The notes: a model not told the origin generated them from the sequence alone. Positions 1-8,947 are shown, counted from the stretch's first letter. The stretch is DNA of 64,000 nt from Fibrobacterota bacterium (GCA_003165595.1 PLWQ01000012.1:90474-154473); one strand, 5' to 3'. Translations and numbers: made by a program.

Positions 1-28
1 GTAGAGACGCACGGCCGTGCGTCTCTAC
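1..28. repeat. Perfect 28-bp palindrome
   Basis: The first 14 bases (GTAGAGACGCACGG) are exactly mirrored by the next 14, so the whole stretch is a perfect inverted repeat with no loop. It resembles the short GTAGAGACG-type palindromes that occur dispersed between genes in many environmental bacteria. It directly abuts the module-1 repeat that follows. The window edge may cut a longer element. Confidence 0.75.
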
Positions 29-30
29 AA

Positions 31-148
31 CCGGGGTCGGTCTCTCTGTGGGCTCGGCCTGTTGGCCTCGGTGCCGCCTGCCGCCAGGGCCTGCGGCCGC
101 GGTCAGGCGGCCCTGTGCTCCGGCACACCCGCCGGTCCACCTCACGCG
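31..148 (+). repeat. Structured dispersed repeat, module 1 (copy 1)
   Basis: This copy shares a folded architecture with copies at 5425, 10410, 24537, 24875 (reverse) and 46262. A small hairpin (GGCC-tgtt-GGCC, 56-67) is followed by a long stem (GCCGCCTG 73-80 with CAGGCGGC 104-111). A third hairpin (TGTGC-tccg-GCACA, 114-127) precedes a conserved end of the form GGTCC-n2-CCT-n2-CGC. Stem sequences differ between copies but stay complementary. No coding sequence is evident in it. Confidence 0.7.
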
Positions 149-241
149 CGGGCAGATGTATTGTTGCCGCGATTTTTGCGATGTTTATAGACAAAGGGGG
201 AACTGAAAGAAGGTGCCTCTAGTGAATTTCCGGATCCTTGA

Positions 242-552
242 TTCATGGCCGCGAAGCGGCATACCTTAGCGAAGGCGTTGCGGAAACGTGACACGCGCAC
301 TGCGCCGGCAGGGCGCCTCGTGCACGTTTCCGCTGGGCAGCGACCAAGACAGCATACTGTTCTCTGGGAGCTGAGGCGATTACGCCCGCGTTGGCAGGTT
401 GTGAGCCAACGGGTATGGGTGCAGATCACCTCCAACGCGCTATTGTCAAGTGCGACGCATCAGAATAGCGCGTTGGAGGAAGCTGCACCCTAGGGATTTC
501 GCGCGCCCAACAGGAAGGGCGCACAAGCGACCGCGCAGCGGTTGCCCCACCA
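242..552 (+). repeat. Structured dispersed repeat, module 2 (copy 1)
   Basis: It starts with the hairpin GCCGC-gaa-GCGGC followed by ATACCT. Next come a stem GCGGAAACGTG (280-290) with CACGTTTCCGC (323-333), an outer stem GGGTGCAG (417-424) with CTGCACCC (483-490), and nested inside it a perfect 16-bp stem (429-444 with 464-479). A terminal hairpin (527-534 with 538-545) is followed by CCCCACCA. The short open frames across it look like artefacts of the palindromes. It ends 13 bp before the stop codon of the UPF0182 gene, so it could also act as that gene's 3' structure. Confidence 0.7.
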
Positions 553-564
553 ACTCAAAAATAA

Positions 565-3297
565 TTACTTTACTTTTGTCCCCATCTCCCTCAATATCCT
601 CTGCACTTCACCCATTGCCTGCCCGTAGCCCGCCCAATTCTTCTTGGCCAATTCTTCCTGCGCCTTTTCGAACTCATGATTCGCGTCGGAAATGAGCTTC
701 TTTACGGTTGCGTCGGCGGGTGCGGGAGCGGCTGTTCCCGGCTGCTGCACCGTCTCCGGCTGCTGTTCCTGCGCCGCATTGCCGAAAATATTGGCCAGCG
801 ACCGTTCGAGCGTCGCCTCCATGGCGACGTTGTTGCCGTAGGAGACAATCACGCGCTTGAGCTCGGGCACGCCTCCCCCGCTTTCGGCGGCCAGATACAG
901 CGGCTGGACATACAGGAGAGATTGCTCAACGGGAATAACCAGCAGGCTGCCCCAGATCACGCGCGAACCGCCCTGGTTCCACAGCGTTATCTGCTTGGAA
1001 ATATCCGGGTCCTGGTTGATGCGCGATTCTATCTGCTGCGGGCCGTACACCAGCTGCTGCTTGGGGAAATCGAACACCAGGAGCTTGCCGTAGTTGGGTT
1101 CGTCGCACCGGGCCGCAAGCCAGGCGATCATGTTATCCTTCTTGGCGGGCGAGAACGGCACCATGAGAATGAACTCCTCCTGCTTTCCCACCTCGGCGAG
1201 CTTCATAATGGTGTAATAGGGCGCCATCTGGTCGGTCTGGCCCTCGGCAAAGCTTTCCGGAATGCGCCACAGGTCTTCCTTGTTGTAAAACACCTGCGGA
1301 TCGGTCATGTGATACAGGGCATAGACGCGCGCCTGGATACCGAAGAACGACTGCGGATAACGGATATGGCTTCGCAGGTCTGCCGGCATGTCGCTCATGG
1401 GCTTGAATACTCCGGGGAAGATCTTCTGGTAGCCCCGGATAATCGGGTCGGTGGGATCGGCCACGTAATAGGAAACGGTCCCGTTATAGGCATCGACGGT
1501 CACCTTCACGGAATTCCGGATGTAATTGCCAACGTTGCGCACGTAGGCCGAATACGGATACGCCGCCGTCGTGGTATAGGCGTCCACGAACCAGACGAGC
1601 CGGCCGTCTTTGGCGATCACCATGTACGGATCGCCGTCGTAGTCGAGAAAGGGCATGGCCTTCTTGACCCGCTCGCCGATCTGGCGGCAATACAGGATCT
1701 TGCTGTGCGAAGAAATGTCGGTGGACAGTAGTATCTTGATTTCACCGAACCGGGTGACAAACAGCAACTTCTTGATAAACCCGCCCATGTCCACGCCGCC
1801 GGTACCCTTGTATTCGGTGTACACGTTCTGGTCTCCCGAGGGGTAGTCGAATTCCTTGGAGCGGGTATTGACTATTGCGTATCCGGCGTCGGCCTCCCCG
1901 TAGTAAATCTCAGGCCGCGTCACGGCAATGTTCGCGCTGGACGCCGGCGGAATGTTTTCGACAAAGAACTCCGGAAGGCCCTCGCCGGTCACGTTGTTGA
2001 CCGGCCCCATGCACAGCCCGTACCCGTGCGTGTACGACAGGTGCTCGTTGATCCAGATGCGGCTGGGCAGGCTGGCGGGCACCAATTCTCGGGAAGCAAG
2101 CATCACTTGCCGGTACTTGCCGTTTATCATGTACCGGTCGTTGTCCACGTCGAGGAACTTGTAGTAGGTGCGGATTTCCTGGAGCTGTGAAAACGTGGTG
2201 AGCAGGGGCGCATTATCCCACAGCCGTATGTTCTTGACGGTGAGGTCGTTCGCCTGCAGGAGCTGGGGCGTGAGATTGTTGGTGGGCGAGAAATGTTTCT
2301 GTTCTATGACGTCAAGGTTATACGCGGCGCGCGTGCTGCGGATGCTCCAGTTGATGTAGGGCGTCTCCTTGGACACTTCGTTGGGCGCCACCACGAATTT
2401 CTGCACCAGGCCGCTGGCCCCGCGTCCAACCAGGTTGAGCAAAAACACCAGCAAAATGCCGCCGATGGCAAACTTGAGGGTCTTTGTCCAGATGTTGATC
2501 CATATCAGCAGGGCCGCCGCAAGACAAATGTACCGCATGATCTTGAGGAACGGAAGGTAATAGTGGATATCCGCGAAGCCGGCGCCGTTGACGATGTGGC
2601 CGCCGCCGGTCACCATACCGTACATGCGGAGCTGGAAGAAGAAATACAGCGACCCCACTACGAAACCGGTGAGCACCAGGATGTGTGCCTTTGCGGCACG
2701 TGCCGCGGTAATCCATCTGCCGGTGAAGGTGATGTTCTGCCGCACAAAATACACGATAAAGCTTCCCGCGAGCGACAACAGGGAAATCGCGAGCGCGCCG
2801 TTGTACACAAGCCGGAAGAACGGCAACTTGAATACGTAGAAACTGATGTCCTTGCCTAGAAGGGGGTCGGCCGTTCCGAACGCCACCGCGCCTTTATACT
2901 TGAGATACAGGTCCCAGTAGCCGCTGGCCACGCTGCCGATAAGAAATGCGACTACCACGGCCGCGGCAGGCAGGATAAACTTTACAAAGGGCATAATTCC
3001 GTAGGCTTCGACATACGCGAGAACCGGGGACCGCGACGCATGGGTGAGCGGCCGGGACAATTTCTGGGCGAGCAGCAGGTTGGCGTAAATCACGATGAGC
3101 GCAACGAGCCCGGCGCACACCGTCACGCCCACTTGCGCCGAGAACATGGTGATAAACACCGACCCCAGATGCAGTTCCGAATACCAGAAATAGTCGGTAA
3201 TCAGTGTGGCGATTTGCCCGGCAAACGCGATCGCGGCAACGATCACCACCGCAAGAATCAGCCAACCGATGCGATTCGGTTTCAAGGTACGTGCCAT
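565..3297 (-). CDS. UPF0182 family membrane protein
   Basis: This 910-residue protein belongs to the UPF0182 (COG1615) family, large integral membrane proteins of unknown biochemical role. About seven hydrophobic helices lie in the first 310 residues (for example about 12-33, 48-72 and 103-125). A large, mostly extracytoplasmic domain follows, with family-typical segments such as FYNKEDLWRIPE. The C-terminus (about 860-910) is a charged helix after an alanine/proline linker, also usual for the family. The start is supported by AAAGGAG seven bases before the ATG. Length matches the family norm of 900-1000. It is transcribed alone; the downstream spacer is filled by a module-2 repeat. The family assignment is firm and the function unknown. 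Confidence 0.93.
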   Translation of the reverse strand: MARTLKPNRIGWLILAVVIVAAIAFAGQIATLITDYFWYSELHLGSVFITMFSAQVGVTVCAGLVALIVIYANLLLAQKLSRPLTHASRSPVLAYVEAYGIMPFVKFILPAAAVVVAFLIGSVASGYWDLYLKYKGAVAFGTADPLLGKDISFYVFKLPFFRLVYNGALAISLLSLAGSFIVYFVRQNITFTGRWITAARAAKAHILVLTGFVVGSLYFFFQLRMYGMVTGGGHIVNGAGFADIHYYLPFLKIMRYICLAAALLIWINIWTKTLKFAIGGILLVFLLNLVGRGASGLVQKFVVAPNEVSKETPYINWSIRSTRAAYNLDVIEQKHFSPTNNLTPQLLQANDLTVKNIRLWDNAPLLTTFSQLQEIRTYYKFLDVDNDRYMINGKYRQVMLASRELVPASLPSRIWINEHLSYTHGYGLCMGPVNNVTGEGLPEFFVENIPPASSANIAVTRPEIYYGEADAGYAIVNTRSKEFDYPSGDQNVYTEYKGTGGVDMGGFIKKLLFVTRFGEIKILLSTDISSHSKILYCRQIGERVKKAMPFLDYDGDPYMVIAKDGRLVWFVDAYTTTAAYPYSAYVRNVGNYIRNSVKVTVDAYNGTVSYYVADPTDPIIRGYQKIFPGVFKPMSDMPADLRSHIRYPQSFFGIQARVYALYHMTDPQVFYNKEDLWRIPESFAEGQTDQMAPYYTIMKLAEVGKQEEFILMVPFSPAKKDNMIAWLAARCDEPNYGKLLVFDFPKQQLVYGPQQIESRINQDPDISKQITLWNQGGSRVIWGSLLVIPVEQSLLYVQPLYLAAESGGGVPELKRVIVSYGNNVAMEATLERSLANIFGNAAQEQQPETVQQPGTAAPAPADATVKKLISDANHEFEKAQEELAKKNWAGYGQAMGEVQRILREMGTKVK

Positions 3298-3332
3298 GGT
3301 TTCTCCTTTGTTTACGGAATAACAGGAAAAGA

Positions 3333-3452
3333 TTCACCGCAAAGGCGCAAAGAGCGCAAAGAACGGATATTTGGACTGAGAAATCCTGAGAGCAAAGATT
3401 TTAGTCTTGACTCTATTTCAAATCCCTTGCGAACTTTGCGCCTTTGCGGTGA
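3333..3452. repeat. Inverted repeat with CACCGCAAAGGCGCAAAG arms
   Basis: The left arm (3334-3352, TCACCGCAAAGGCGCAAAG) is matched by its reverse complement at 3434-3452, enclosing about 80 bp without a gene. The left arm continues into a further GCGCAAAG unit. Sequences of the type 'CACCGCAAAGRCGCAAAG' are common intergenic repeats in diverse environmental bacteria. It lies between the promoter side of the UPF0182 gene and the stop of the lipoprotein gene at 3486, so it could form a hairpin at the end of the latter transcript. Confidence 0.7.
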
Positions 3453-3485
3453 GTTCTTCTTTTCCCCGGTTTCTAGCCAACGCCG

Positions 3486-5240
3486 CTACTTCTTCTTCTC
3501 GCCATCATCGGCCGCCGGGGCGGTCTTGGGCTTTATCTTGGGTGCGCACAACTCGCAGGCGGCCGGCACGGGTATTCCCTCAACGTCCCACCGCGCCCGC
3601 GCCTCAATCGTGTCCGGGAAGACCCGGTACTCCTCGGGCGCTACCCAGGGCACGAGACTGCCCGGCGTCGGCCGGCCGTCACGATTGACATCGAGGAAGA
3701 ATGCGATCTTGCCCTTGCCCGCCGCGATCGTGTCGAACCGGAACGCTCCGCCGTTGTCTTTCGTCAGATACGGCTTCTTTCCAAACGGCAAAAACTGCCA
3801 TGTGCGCAGCGAGTCCCCCTTAAGGCATAGAGCGCCGCCGCTCAGGCTAAGGCAGAACTCCTGGTCGGACAGGGTCCGGAATTTTACGGATATCCCCGCC
3901 GTGTCCTTTGGCGAGTTGCCTGCCGCGTCGGCGAACAGTGAATCGGGCATGGACACCATGTAGATCATGCCGGGAACAAGGCTGCGCCGTGCGAAAAAAC
4001 TGGTGGTATCGCAAAATTGCCCCGAGACATCGAGGTCGGTCTTGACCCCGACCGTGTCCTCGCAGAACCATTTTGGCACCCGGCAGATTACCGGCTTGGA
4101 CCAGAACAGCTTTACAACCGGCTTAAGGTCCGCGCCAGATTGCGGATCAGATCCCTTTACAAAAGGAACAGCCGTGTCGGCCGCGGCCAGCCCGTTAAAA
4201 AGGATCGTGTCGCTCCAATACAGGCCTTTGCCGCGCGGGATCGGCGACTGTTTACGGTACACAAGTCGAAACGGCGCAAGTCCGAGCGTATCGGAAAGCT
4301 GGGCGACGAACCGCTCCGTATGGTACACCGGCAGATACTGTTTTACCGCCACATGGCGCTTCGACTCGGTTCCTTCCACGCGCCACTCGTTTGCGTACGC
4401 CGAATCGGGCATGCCCGTGCCGCCAGCCCACTCGCCGCTTACACAGGTTGCCGACAGCGGCCTCAGCGACGCGATGTGCCTGGTTGTGGTGTCGCACACC
4501 ACGCCGAACAGGGTAAGCGGCCCCACAACCTTGTCGAGCGCGAATTTCTTCTTCGCGGGCGCATACACGGCCTCGCGGCCGGGATCTATCTTGTTGTTTC
4601 CATTGTCGTCCGAAAACGCGAGCAGCTCGTATGTCCCGCGGTGAATGTTGTCAAGAGAGAAAACCCCGGCGCTGTCGGTCTGCGTTAGGTAGCTGGGCAA
4701 TCCGAAGAATACGGTGTCGCTGCTGTCCGCCGCGGTCCTCGCAAAAAGGGCGACTTTGGGCTGTATCGGCTTGCCCTCGCCCGCCACCACGCAACCGAAA
4801 ACTCTGCCGCTGTCGATAGTGGGGCCCGTGGAAAAATGAAACTGGTAGGGCGTGCCGATGGAGTTGCCATGGAAATCGGAAAGCGTCGTGTTGAAAACGA
4901 TGTGATAGGTGATGGAATCGGAAAACGCCCGTTTCGGCTTTACCAGCACCTTTCGGCCCGACACGCTGATCTTGACACCGCCTTGCACCGCGGGAAATAC
5001 CGCCAGGCACTTGTCGACATTCTGCGGGTTGATCCACTTTGAAAAATTGAAAACAATCGTGCTCTTGACTGGGACTTTTGTCGATCCCTTGGGCGGCGAG
5101 GTCCACAACACCGAGGGCGGCGTTTTGTCGTCCGGCCCTCCTGAAGGCGGAACTTGATGGGCGCAGACCATCACCAGGCAAGCAAGGGCAGTGACGGAAG
5201 TACCAACGATGGTTCGAAGTTTCATAAGGATAAATTTCAT
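3486..5240 (-). CDS. Ig-like (SbsA-type) domain lipoprotein
   Basis: This protein of about 584 residues starts with a lipoprotein signal (hydrophobic stretch ending LVMVC, then AHQVPPSGGP). An SbsA-type Ig-like domain follows: 'DKTPPSVLWTSPPKGSTKVP', a conserved F-S-K-W-I-N segment, and the closing FHFSTGP. This 'cap-PSGGPxDxxPP' opening is typical of large Bacteroidota/Fibrobacterota surface or periplasmic lipoproteins annotated as Ig-like domain proteins. The middle contains a carboxypeptidase-regulatory-like stretch (DSAGVFSLDNIHRGTYELLA). Two ATGs fit (5240 and 5225); both give a lipobox and neither has a strong ribosome site. The open frame continues upstream through repeat DNA, which is not coding. 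Function is unknown; a cell-envelope structural or anchoring role is inferred. Confidence 0.85.
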   Translation of the reverse strand: MKFILMKLRTIVGTSVTALACLVMVCAHQVPPSGGPDDKTPPSVLWTSPPKGSTKVPVKSTIVFNFSKWINPQNVDKCLAVFPAVQGGVKISVSGRKVLVKPKRAFSDSITYHIVFNTTLSDFHGNSIGTPYQFHFSTGPTIDSGRVFGCVVAGEGKPIQPKVALFARTAADSSDTVFFGLPSYLTQTDSAGVFSLDNIHRGTYELLAFSDDNGNNKIDPGREAVYAPAKKKFALDKVVGPLTLFGVVCDTTTRHIASLRPLSATCVSGEWAGGTGMPDSAYANEWRVEGTESKRHVAVKQYLPVYHTERFVAQLSDTLGLAPFRLVYRKQSPIPRGKGLYWSDTILFNGLAAADTAVPFVKGSDPQSGADLKPVVKLFWSKPVICRVPKWFCEDTVGVKTDLDVSGQFCDTTSFFARRSLVPGMIYMVSMPDSLFADAAGNSPKDTAGISVKFRTLSDQEFCLSLSGGALCLKGDSLRTWQFLPFGKKPYLTKDNGGAFRFDTIAAGKGKIAFFLDVNRDGRPTPGSLVPWVAPEEYRVFPDTIEARARWDVEGIPVPAACELCAPKIKPKTAPAADDGEKKK

Positions 5241-5424
5241 TCCATGATGTGCGGCGGCGCGGCAAGCATGGGTACATAGATTTAGGTATAGAAAACGCGG
5301 ATGCGACGACCGCAGGGAATACAAGAAACTACAATACAGCGGAAGGGCGAGGCTAGGAATTGGTGGGGATGAGGAGGCTTTAGTTTCGAGTGAAGTTAGT
5401 AAAAGGACAGGAATAGAAAGATCT

Positions 5425-5555
5425 GGGCGCCCCGCCTTCGGCGGCGGCCCTCCCTCCGGGCTCGGCTGGTCAGCCTCGGTGCAGCCTGCCGCTATGCCTG
5501 ACGGCGCGGTCAGGTAGCCCTGCGCTTTTGCGCACCCACCGGTCCAGCCTGGCGC
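5425..5555 (+). repeat. Structured dispersed repeat, module 1 (copy 2)
   Basis: This copy has the same order as copy 1: hairpin GGCT-ggtc-AGCC (a compensated version of GGCC/GGCC), a partly decayed long stem (GCAGCCTG with CAGGTAGC), hairpin TGCGC-tttt-GCGCA, and the end GGTCC-n2-CCT-n2-CGC. It lies upstream of the Ig-like lipoprotein and is followed about 55 bp later by a module-3 repeat. Confidence 0.65.
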
Positions 5556-5610
5556 GGCGCGGAAGGTTGATTGCCTGTTTGTCACTAACAGCCGACGCGA
5601 TTTTGAATTC

Positions 5611-5745
5611 CATTGTTTTGCCTTTTCTTCCCTCTCAGTGGCGCAGTCGAGGACGGAGGATCAGCGGCGAGGACGAGTCCCGCCTTTCCCGCAAGGGAAA
5701 GACTTTTCGATATCCTTCCATTGTTCCGCAGCCGCCCGGATGGGA
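5611..5745 (+). repeat. Dispersed repeat, module 3 (copy 1)
   Basis: It is clearly homologous to 46313-46471. Both contain CTCAGTGGCGCAG, ACGGAGGA, GCGAGGAC, a TTTCCC/GGGAAA hairpin, an ATATC block and TGTTCCGCAGCC in the same order. In both places the element follows a module-1 3' end. The remainder up to 5903 (about 160 bp) shows no gene. The region carries short frames on both strands, but none has a ribosome site or recognisable protein. Confidence 0.65.
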
Positions 5746-5903
5746 AGCGGCCCGGAGGACCGGAAGGCGGCGTGAAGATGCGCTTGGAGGGGCTTCCAGA
5801 GCTGCAGTTTGTCATCCCTCCAACATCACACAACAAAGCCCCCGGTCGACGTCATTCCCGCCCACCAGAGGCTTGACAAATCAAGAAGAACCCGTTCTAT
5901 TCC

Positions 5904-6987
5904 CTATTTCGTCAGCACCAGCCTTACCGACACGGTCTTCGTCGCGCTTTTCATGGAGCAATAGTACACTCCGGTGCCCAACTGCCTGTCTCTCATGGAA
6001 AAATCATAGGAGATGCTCGGTTCAACGATGCCGCTGAACAGTGTAGCAACGGTCTTCCCCGAAATCGACGTGAGGGAGATGGTCAGGTTCTCCCGTATTG
6101 ACGAATGGAAACGGATGCCGTCGCCGGCCGGACGCACGCTGTACAATTTTGAGGTAGAGACCTGCACGACAAGGCCGGCGCGTCTGATGCCGGTGGACAT
6201 GGACGTGTCCGGTACCAGAATTCGCGTGGAATCAATCGGCGAAAAGTTCGTGTTGTACCCGAGATCCGAATTACCGCCGCTCATCAGAATCCTGCCGGCC
6301 GAAAGTACGTTGAACCCAACGCTCGAAAGATAGTAGGATTGCGGCAGCGTATCCATTGCAGAGGGCGCCTTGATGGCCCACGTGGCTGTATTGACAATAT
6401 AGCAACAAATCTCAACCGGCGCGGTCTGGACTCCACTCGCTCCATACTTTTCGCCGATGACGTATGCGCGGTTGTGCAGTGTGTCAACGATGGGTGCGGT
6501 GAGGGAAACGGTGGTGTCCGTGATGGGCGAGCCGGCTTTTTCAAATGACTTTGTCGCCGGGTCAAACGTAAACAGCTGGTAGGCTATTCCTTTGAGAGCG
6601 AAGAACAGGTACTTTCCGCCGGCGAGTCTTTGCTGGTCTAGGGAGCGGTCGTACGAGGTCATCGAAGCTCCGTTCCATCCCGTGTCTGCGACGAAAAGGC
6701 TGCTGTCGAGCACGCTGAAGCTCTTGTCTGCCGGATTGTAAAGCTCGACGAGCTGGTTTATTGCTGCCCCGAAAACGCCAACGCCGCCGAACACCACGGC
6801 TTTGCCGTCGTTTGCAGGCGCCACCAGCGGCCAGGCGCGGGGAACGTTGAGTTGGCCGGCGGCGGTGAACGTGCCGGCGTGAGGATCAAAAACCTCGGCG
6901 TATGTTGCGCTGGGGTTGTCGTACCAGCCGCCGACAATAAGCAGCTGCTGCCACGGCAGTGAGGGCCATTGTCACCGCATGTTTCAT
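5904..6987 (-). pseudogene. Frameshifted Kelch-repeat secreted protein
   Basis: From about 6970 down to 5904 one frame encodes Kelch-type beta-propeller repeats: LLIVGGWYDNPSATYAEVFD, AVVFGGVGVFG and GRILMSGGNSDL. It ends in a sorting-like tail (TGVYYCSMKSATKTVSVRLV then LTK). That frame has a stop codon just upstream and no usable start. The only good start, ATG at 6987 preceded by AAAGGACGG, opens another frame (MKHAVTMALTAVAAAAY) that would have to shift near 6940 to enter the Kelch frame. The 5' part reads either as a signal peptide or as the first half of a Kelch repeat, so a single indel, an internal deletion or a sequencing error are all possible. Intact relatives have five or more repeats; about four remain. 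Confidence 0.7.
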
Positions 6988-7129
6988 ACTTCCGTCCTTT
7001 CGATTGCGTGAAGGATTTTGCACGCTTGCTTGAAAATACATCATCCTATGTTGTTCTACTCTCGTCAGGTCATACCACCGGCCGGCGATCCGCGCTACAC
7101 GAGGGGCAAATACATCCGACATTTTTTTC

Positions 7130-7157
7130 CCGACATTTCACCCGCCTATTGTATAAT
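7130..7157 (+). promoter_or_regulatory. Predicted sigma-70-type promoter of the phosphofructokinase gene
   Basis: CCGACA (7130-7135), a 16-bp spacer and a perfect TATAAT (7152-7157) lie 31 bp before the start codon at 7189. The ribosome site AAAGGAG (7175-7181) follows, giving a leader of about 25 bases. Confidence 0.6.
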
Positions 7158-7188
7158 TAGGCGTCAGGATTTTCAAAGGAGAAATATC

Positions 7189-8508
7189 ATGGAACAATAC
7201 GACTTTTCCATACCCATGCTCGGCGTGCCGCACATCACCTCGCCGATCGTGCTGTCGAAGAAGATGGACGACAATATCGCGAATTTCGCAACCGACGACC
7301 AATTCATTTTATACGACGTCACTGCGAAGCCCGATGCCGCCGTGGGGCCTTACACAAAACAGAACCTTGTCGAGGTGGCCGGCCCGCGCGAAAAGATCTT
7401 TTTTGATCCCGCAAAAGTCAATGCGGCCCTCGTCACCTGCGGGGGGTTGTGCCCGGGCCTCAACGACGTTATCTATTCCATTGTGATGAACCTGTGGCAT
7501 CGTTACGGCGTGCGCAGGATCACCGGCATCCAGTATGGCTACCGCGGACTGCTGCCGGAATTCGGCATCCCGACCATAGAGCTCACGCCCAAGGTGGTAG
7601 CCGAGATCCATGCCGTGGGTGGCACGCTGCTCGGTTCCTCGCGCGGGGGCGGCGAAAAGATCCCGCTCATGGTGGACGCCATTGAGCAGATGAACATCAA
7701 CGTACTGTTCGCCATCGGCGGAGACGGCACCATGCGCGGTGCACTTGCCATTTCGCAAGAGGCAAAGAAGCGCGGCACGCGCATCGCAGTTATCGGCGTG
7801 CCCAAGACCATCGACAACGACTTGGCTTTTTGTCAACGAAGTTTCGGATTTGAGACCGCGGTGTCCCTCGCGGTTGATGCAGTGGAAAGCGCGCATGTTG
7901 AGGCGCACGACGTGATGAACGGAATCGGCATTGTGCGCGTGATGGGACGTGAATCCGGTTTCATAGCGGCCTGTACCGCGCTCGCGTCGGGCGACGTCAA
8001 TTATGTCCTTATTCCGGAAGTCCCGTTCGAGCTTGACGGCGACAAAGGGCTTCTTTCATCCCTCAAAAGGCGCCTCGAAGCGCGGCATCATGCCGTGATC
8101 CTTGTGGCCGAAGGCGCGGGCCAGGAATTAGTCGACGAGACAAAAGGCACCGACGCGTCGGGAAACAAGAAGCTCGGCGACATCGGAGCCTACCTTCGCA
8201 AACGCATCGAACAGTACTTCGACCAGATCGACATTGAGATAAGCGTCAAGTACATCGACCCGAGCTACATGATTCGCAGCGCGCCCGCGATCACTACCGA
8301 TTCCATCTACTGCGCACGACTGGGAAGCAATGCGGTGCACGCGGCCATGGCGGGCAAGACGGAAGTGCTTATCTCCCTTGTCAATAACAATTTCGTGCAC
8401 CTGCCCATCCGCCTCGCCGTTTCGAAACGCAACCGCGTGGACCCGGAGAGTCCGCTGTGGCGGGACGTGATTGACCGGACGGGTCAGCCATTGCTGCTTA
8501 AGAGTTAA
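7189..8508 (+). CDS. ATP-type 6-phosphofructokinase (group III)
   Basis: This 439-residue phosphofructokinase phosphorylates fructose 6-phosphate in glycolysis. Visible motifs are the glycine loop CGGLCPGLNDVI near residue 85, GGDGT at 177-181 (the Gly after GGD predicts ATP rather than pyrophosphate as donor), PKTIDND at 205-211 with the catalytic Asp, and MGRESG at 252-257. The length and the PKTIDND form match the long group III enzymes of plants, spirochaetes and trypanosomes rather than the 320-residue E. coli PfkA type. The start is set by AAAGGAG seven bases upstream and a TATAAT promoter. The longer upstream open frame has no ribosome site. It is a single-gene unit; a CCTCTCCCC/GGGGAGAGG hairpin follows at 8541. 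Confidence 0.93.
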   Translation: MEQYDFSIPMLGVPHITSPIVLSKKMDDNIANFATDDQFILYDVTAKPDAAVGPYTKQNLVEVAGPREKIFFDPAKVNAALVTCGGLCPGLNDVIYSIVMNLWHRYGVRRITGIQYGYRGLLPEFGIPTIELTPKVVAEIHAVGGTLLGSSRGGGEKIPLMVDAIEQMNINVLFAIGGDGTMRGALAISQEAKKRGTRIAVIGVPKTIDNDLAFCQRSFGFETAVSLAVDAVESAHVEAHDVMNGIGIVRVMGRESGFIAACTALASGDVNYVLIPEVPFELDGDKGLLSSLKRRLEARHHAVILVAEGAGQELVDETKGTDASGNKKLGDIGAYLRKRIEQYFDQIDIEISVKYIDPSYMIRSAPAITTDSIYCARLGSNAVHAAMAGKTEVLISLVNNNFVHLPIRLAVSKRNRVDPESPLWRDVIDRTGQPLLLKS

Positions 8509-8540
8509 GGCAACTCTTTGCGTCCGACATTTTCACGTAA

Positions 8541-8559
8541 CCTCTCCCCCGGGGAGAGG
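8541..8559. other. GC-rich hairpin downstream of the phosphofructokinase gene
   Basis: CCTCTCCCC is followed after one base by GGGGAGAGG. This gives a 9-bp stem 33 bp after the stop codon. No T-run follows, so it may stabilise the 3' end rather than terminate transcription. Confidence 0.4.
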
Positions 8560-8605
8560 GGTGAAGAAATCCTGACTGTTTATCAGCCTTCCCCTATATT
8601 TTTTC

Positions 8606-8851
8606 CATGCCGCGAAGCGGCATACCTATGAGAAAGCGTTGCGGAAACGTGACGCGCGCAACGCGCAAGCGTTGTGCCTCGCGCACGTTTCCGCTGGAAG
8701 GGGTGTGCCTCCGGATCGCCGGCGCGTAGCGCCGGAGCCAAAGGCCAGGATGGCCGGGAGGCGACCTGCGAAGCAGGGGCCGCCAGGCCACCGAGCCGGA
8801 CGCGAGGTGCAACCCGGGGGCCAGGGGAAACCGGACACGGTTTCCCCACCA
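8606..8851 (+). repeat. Structured dispersed repeat, module 2 (copy 2)
   Basis: It begins GCCGC-gaa-GCGGC-ATACCTATG. The stem GCGGAAACGTG (8641-8651) with CACGTTTCCGC (8684-8694) is followed by several short GC hairpins. A terminal hairpin GGGGAAACC (8824-8832) with GGTTTCCCC (8839-8847) runs straight into CCCCACCA. This is the same ending as the copy at 242-552 but with a different stem sequence. It occupies most of the spacer before ahcY and would be in the 5' leader if transcription starts upstream of it. Confidence 0.7.
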
Positions 8852-8947
8852 GATACCTTTGGAATCTTGAGTTGTTTTGAATTCTCCCCCAGCATCAACT
8901 ATTTTTTTCATCCTGTTTCACCTCAAATAACAAGGAGCACCCGTACC

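Noticed and set aside
245-695. Short plus-strand open frames of 80 codons across the module-2 repeat
   Set aside because: They run through palindromes, have no ribosome sites and encode arginine-rich low-complexity sequence typical of chance frames in GC-rich DNA.
676-1731. 351-codon open frame antisense to the UPF0182 gene
   Set aside because: It mirrors codon structure of the real gene on the other strand and has no recognisable domain.
8606-8947. Possible S-adenosylhomocysteine riboswitch upstream of ahcY
   Set aside because: The structured DNA there is a dispersed module-2 repeat found at two other loci unrelated to methionine metabolism. I could not match the SAH riboswitch core.
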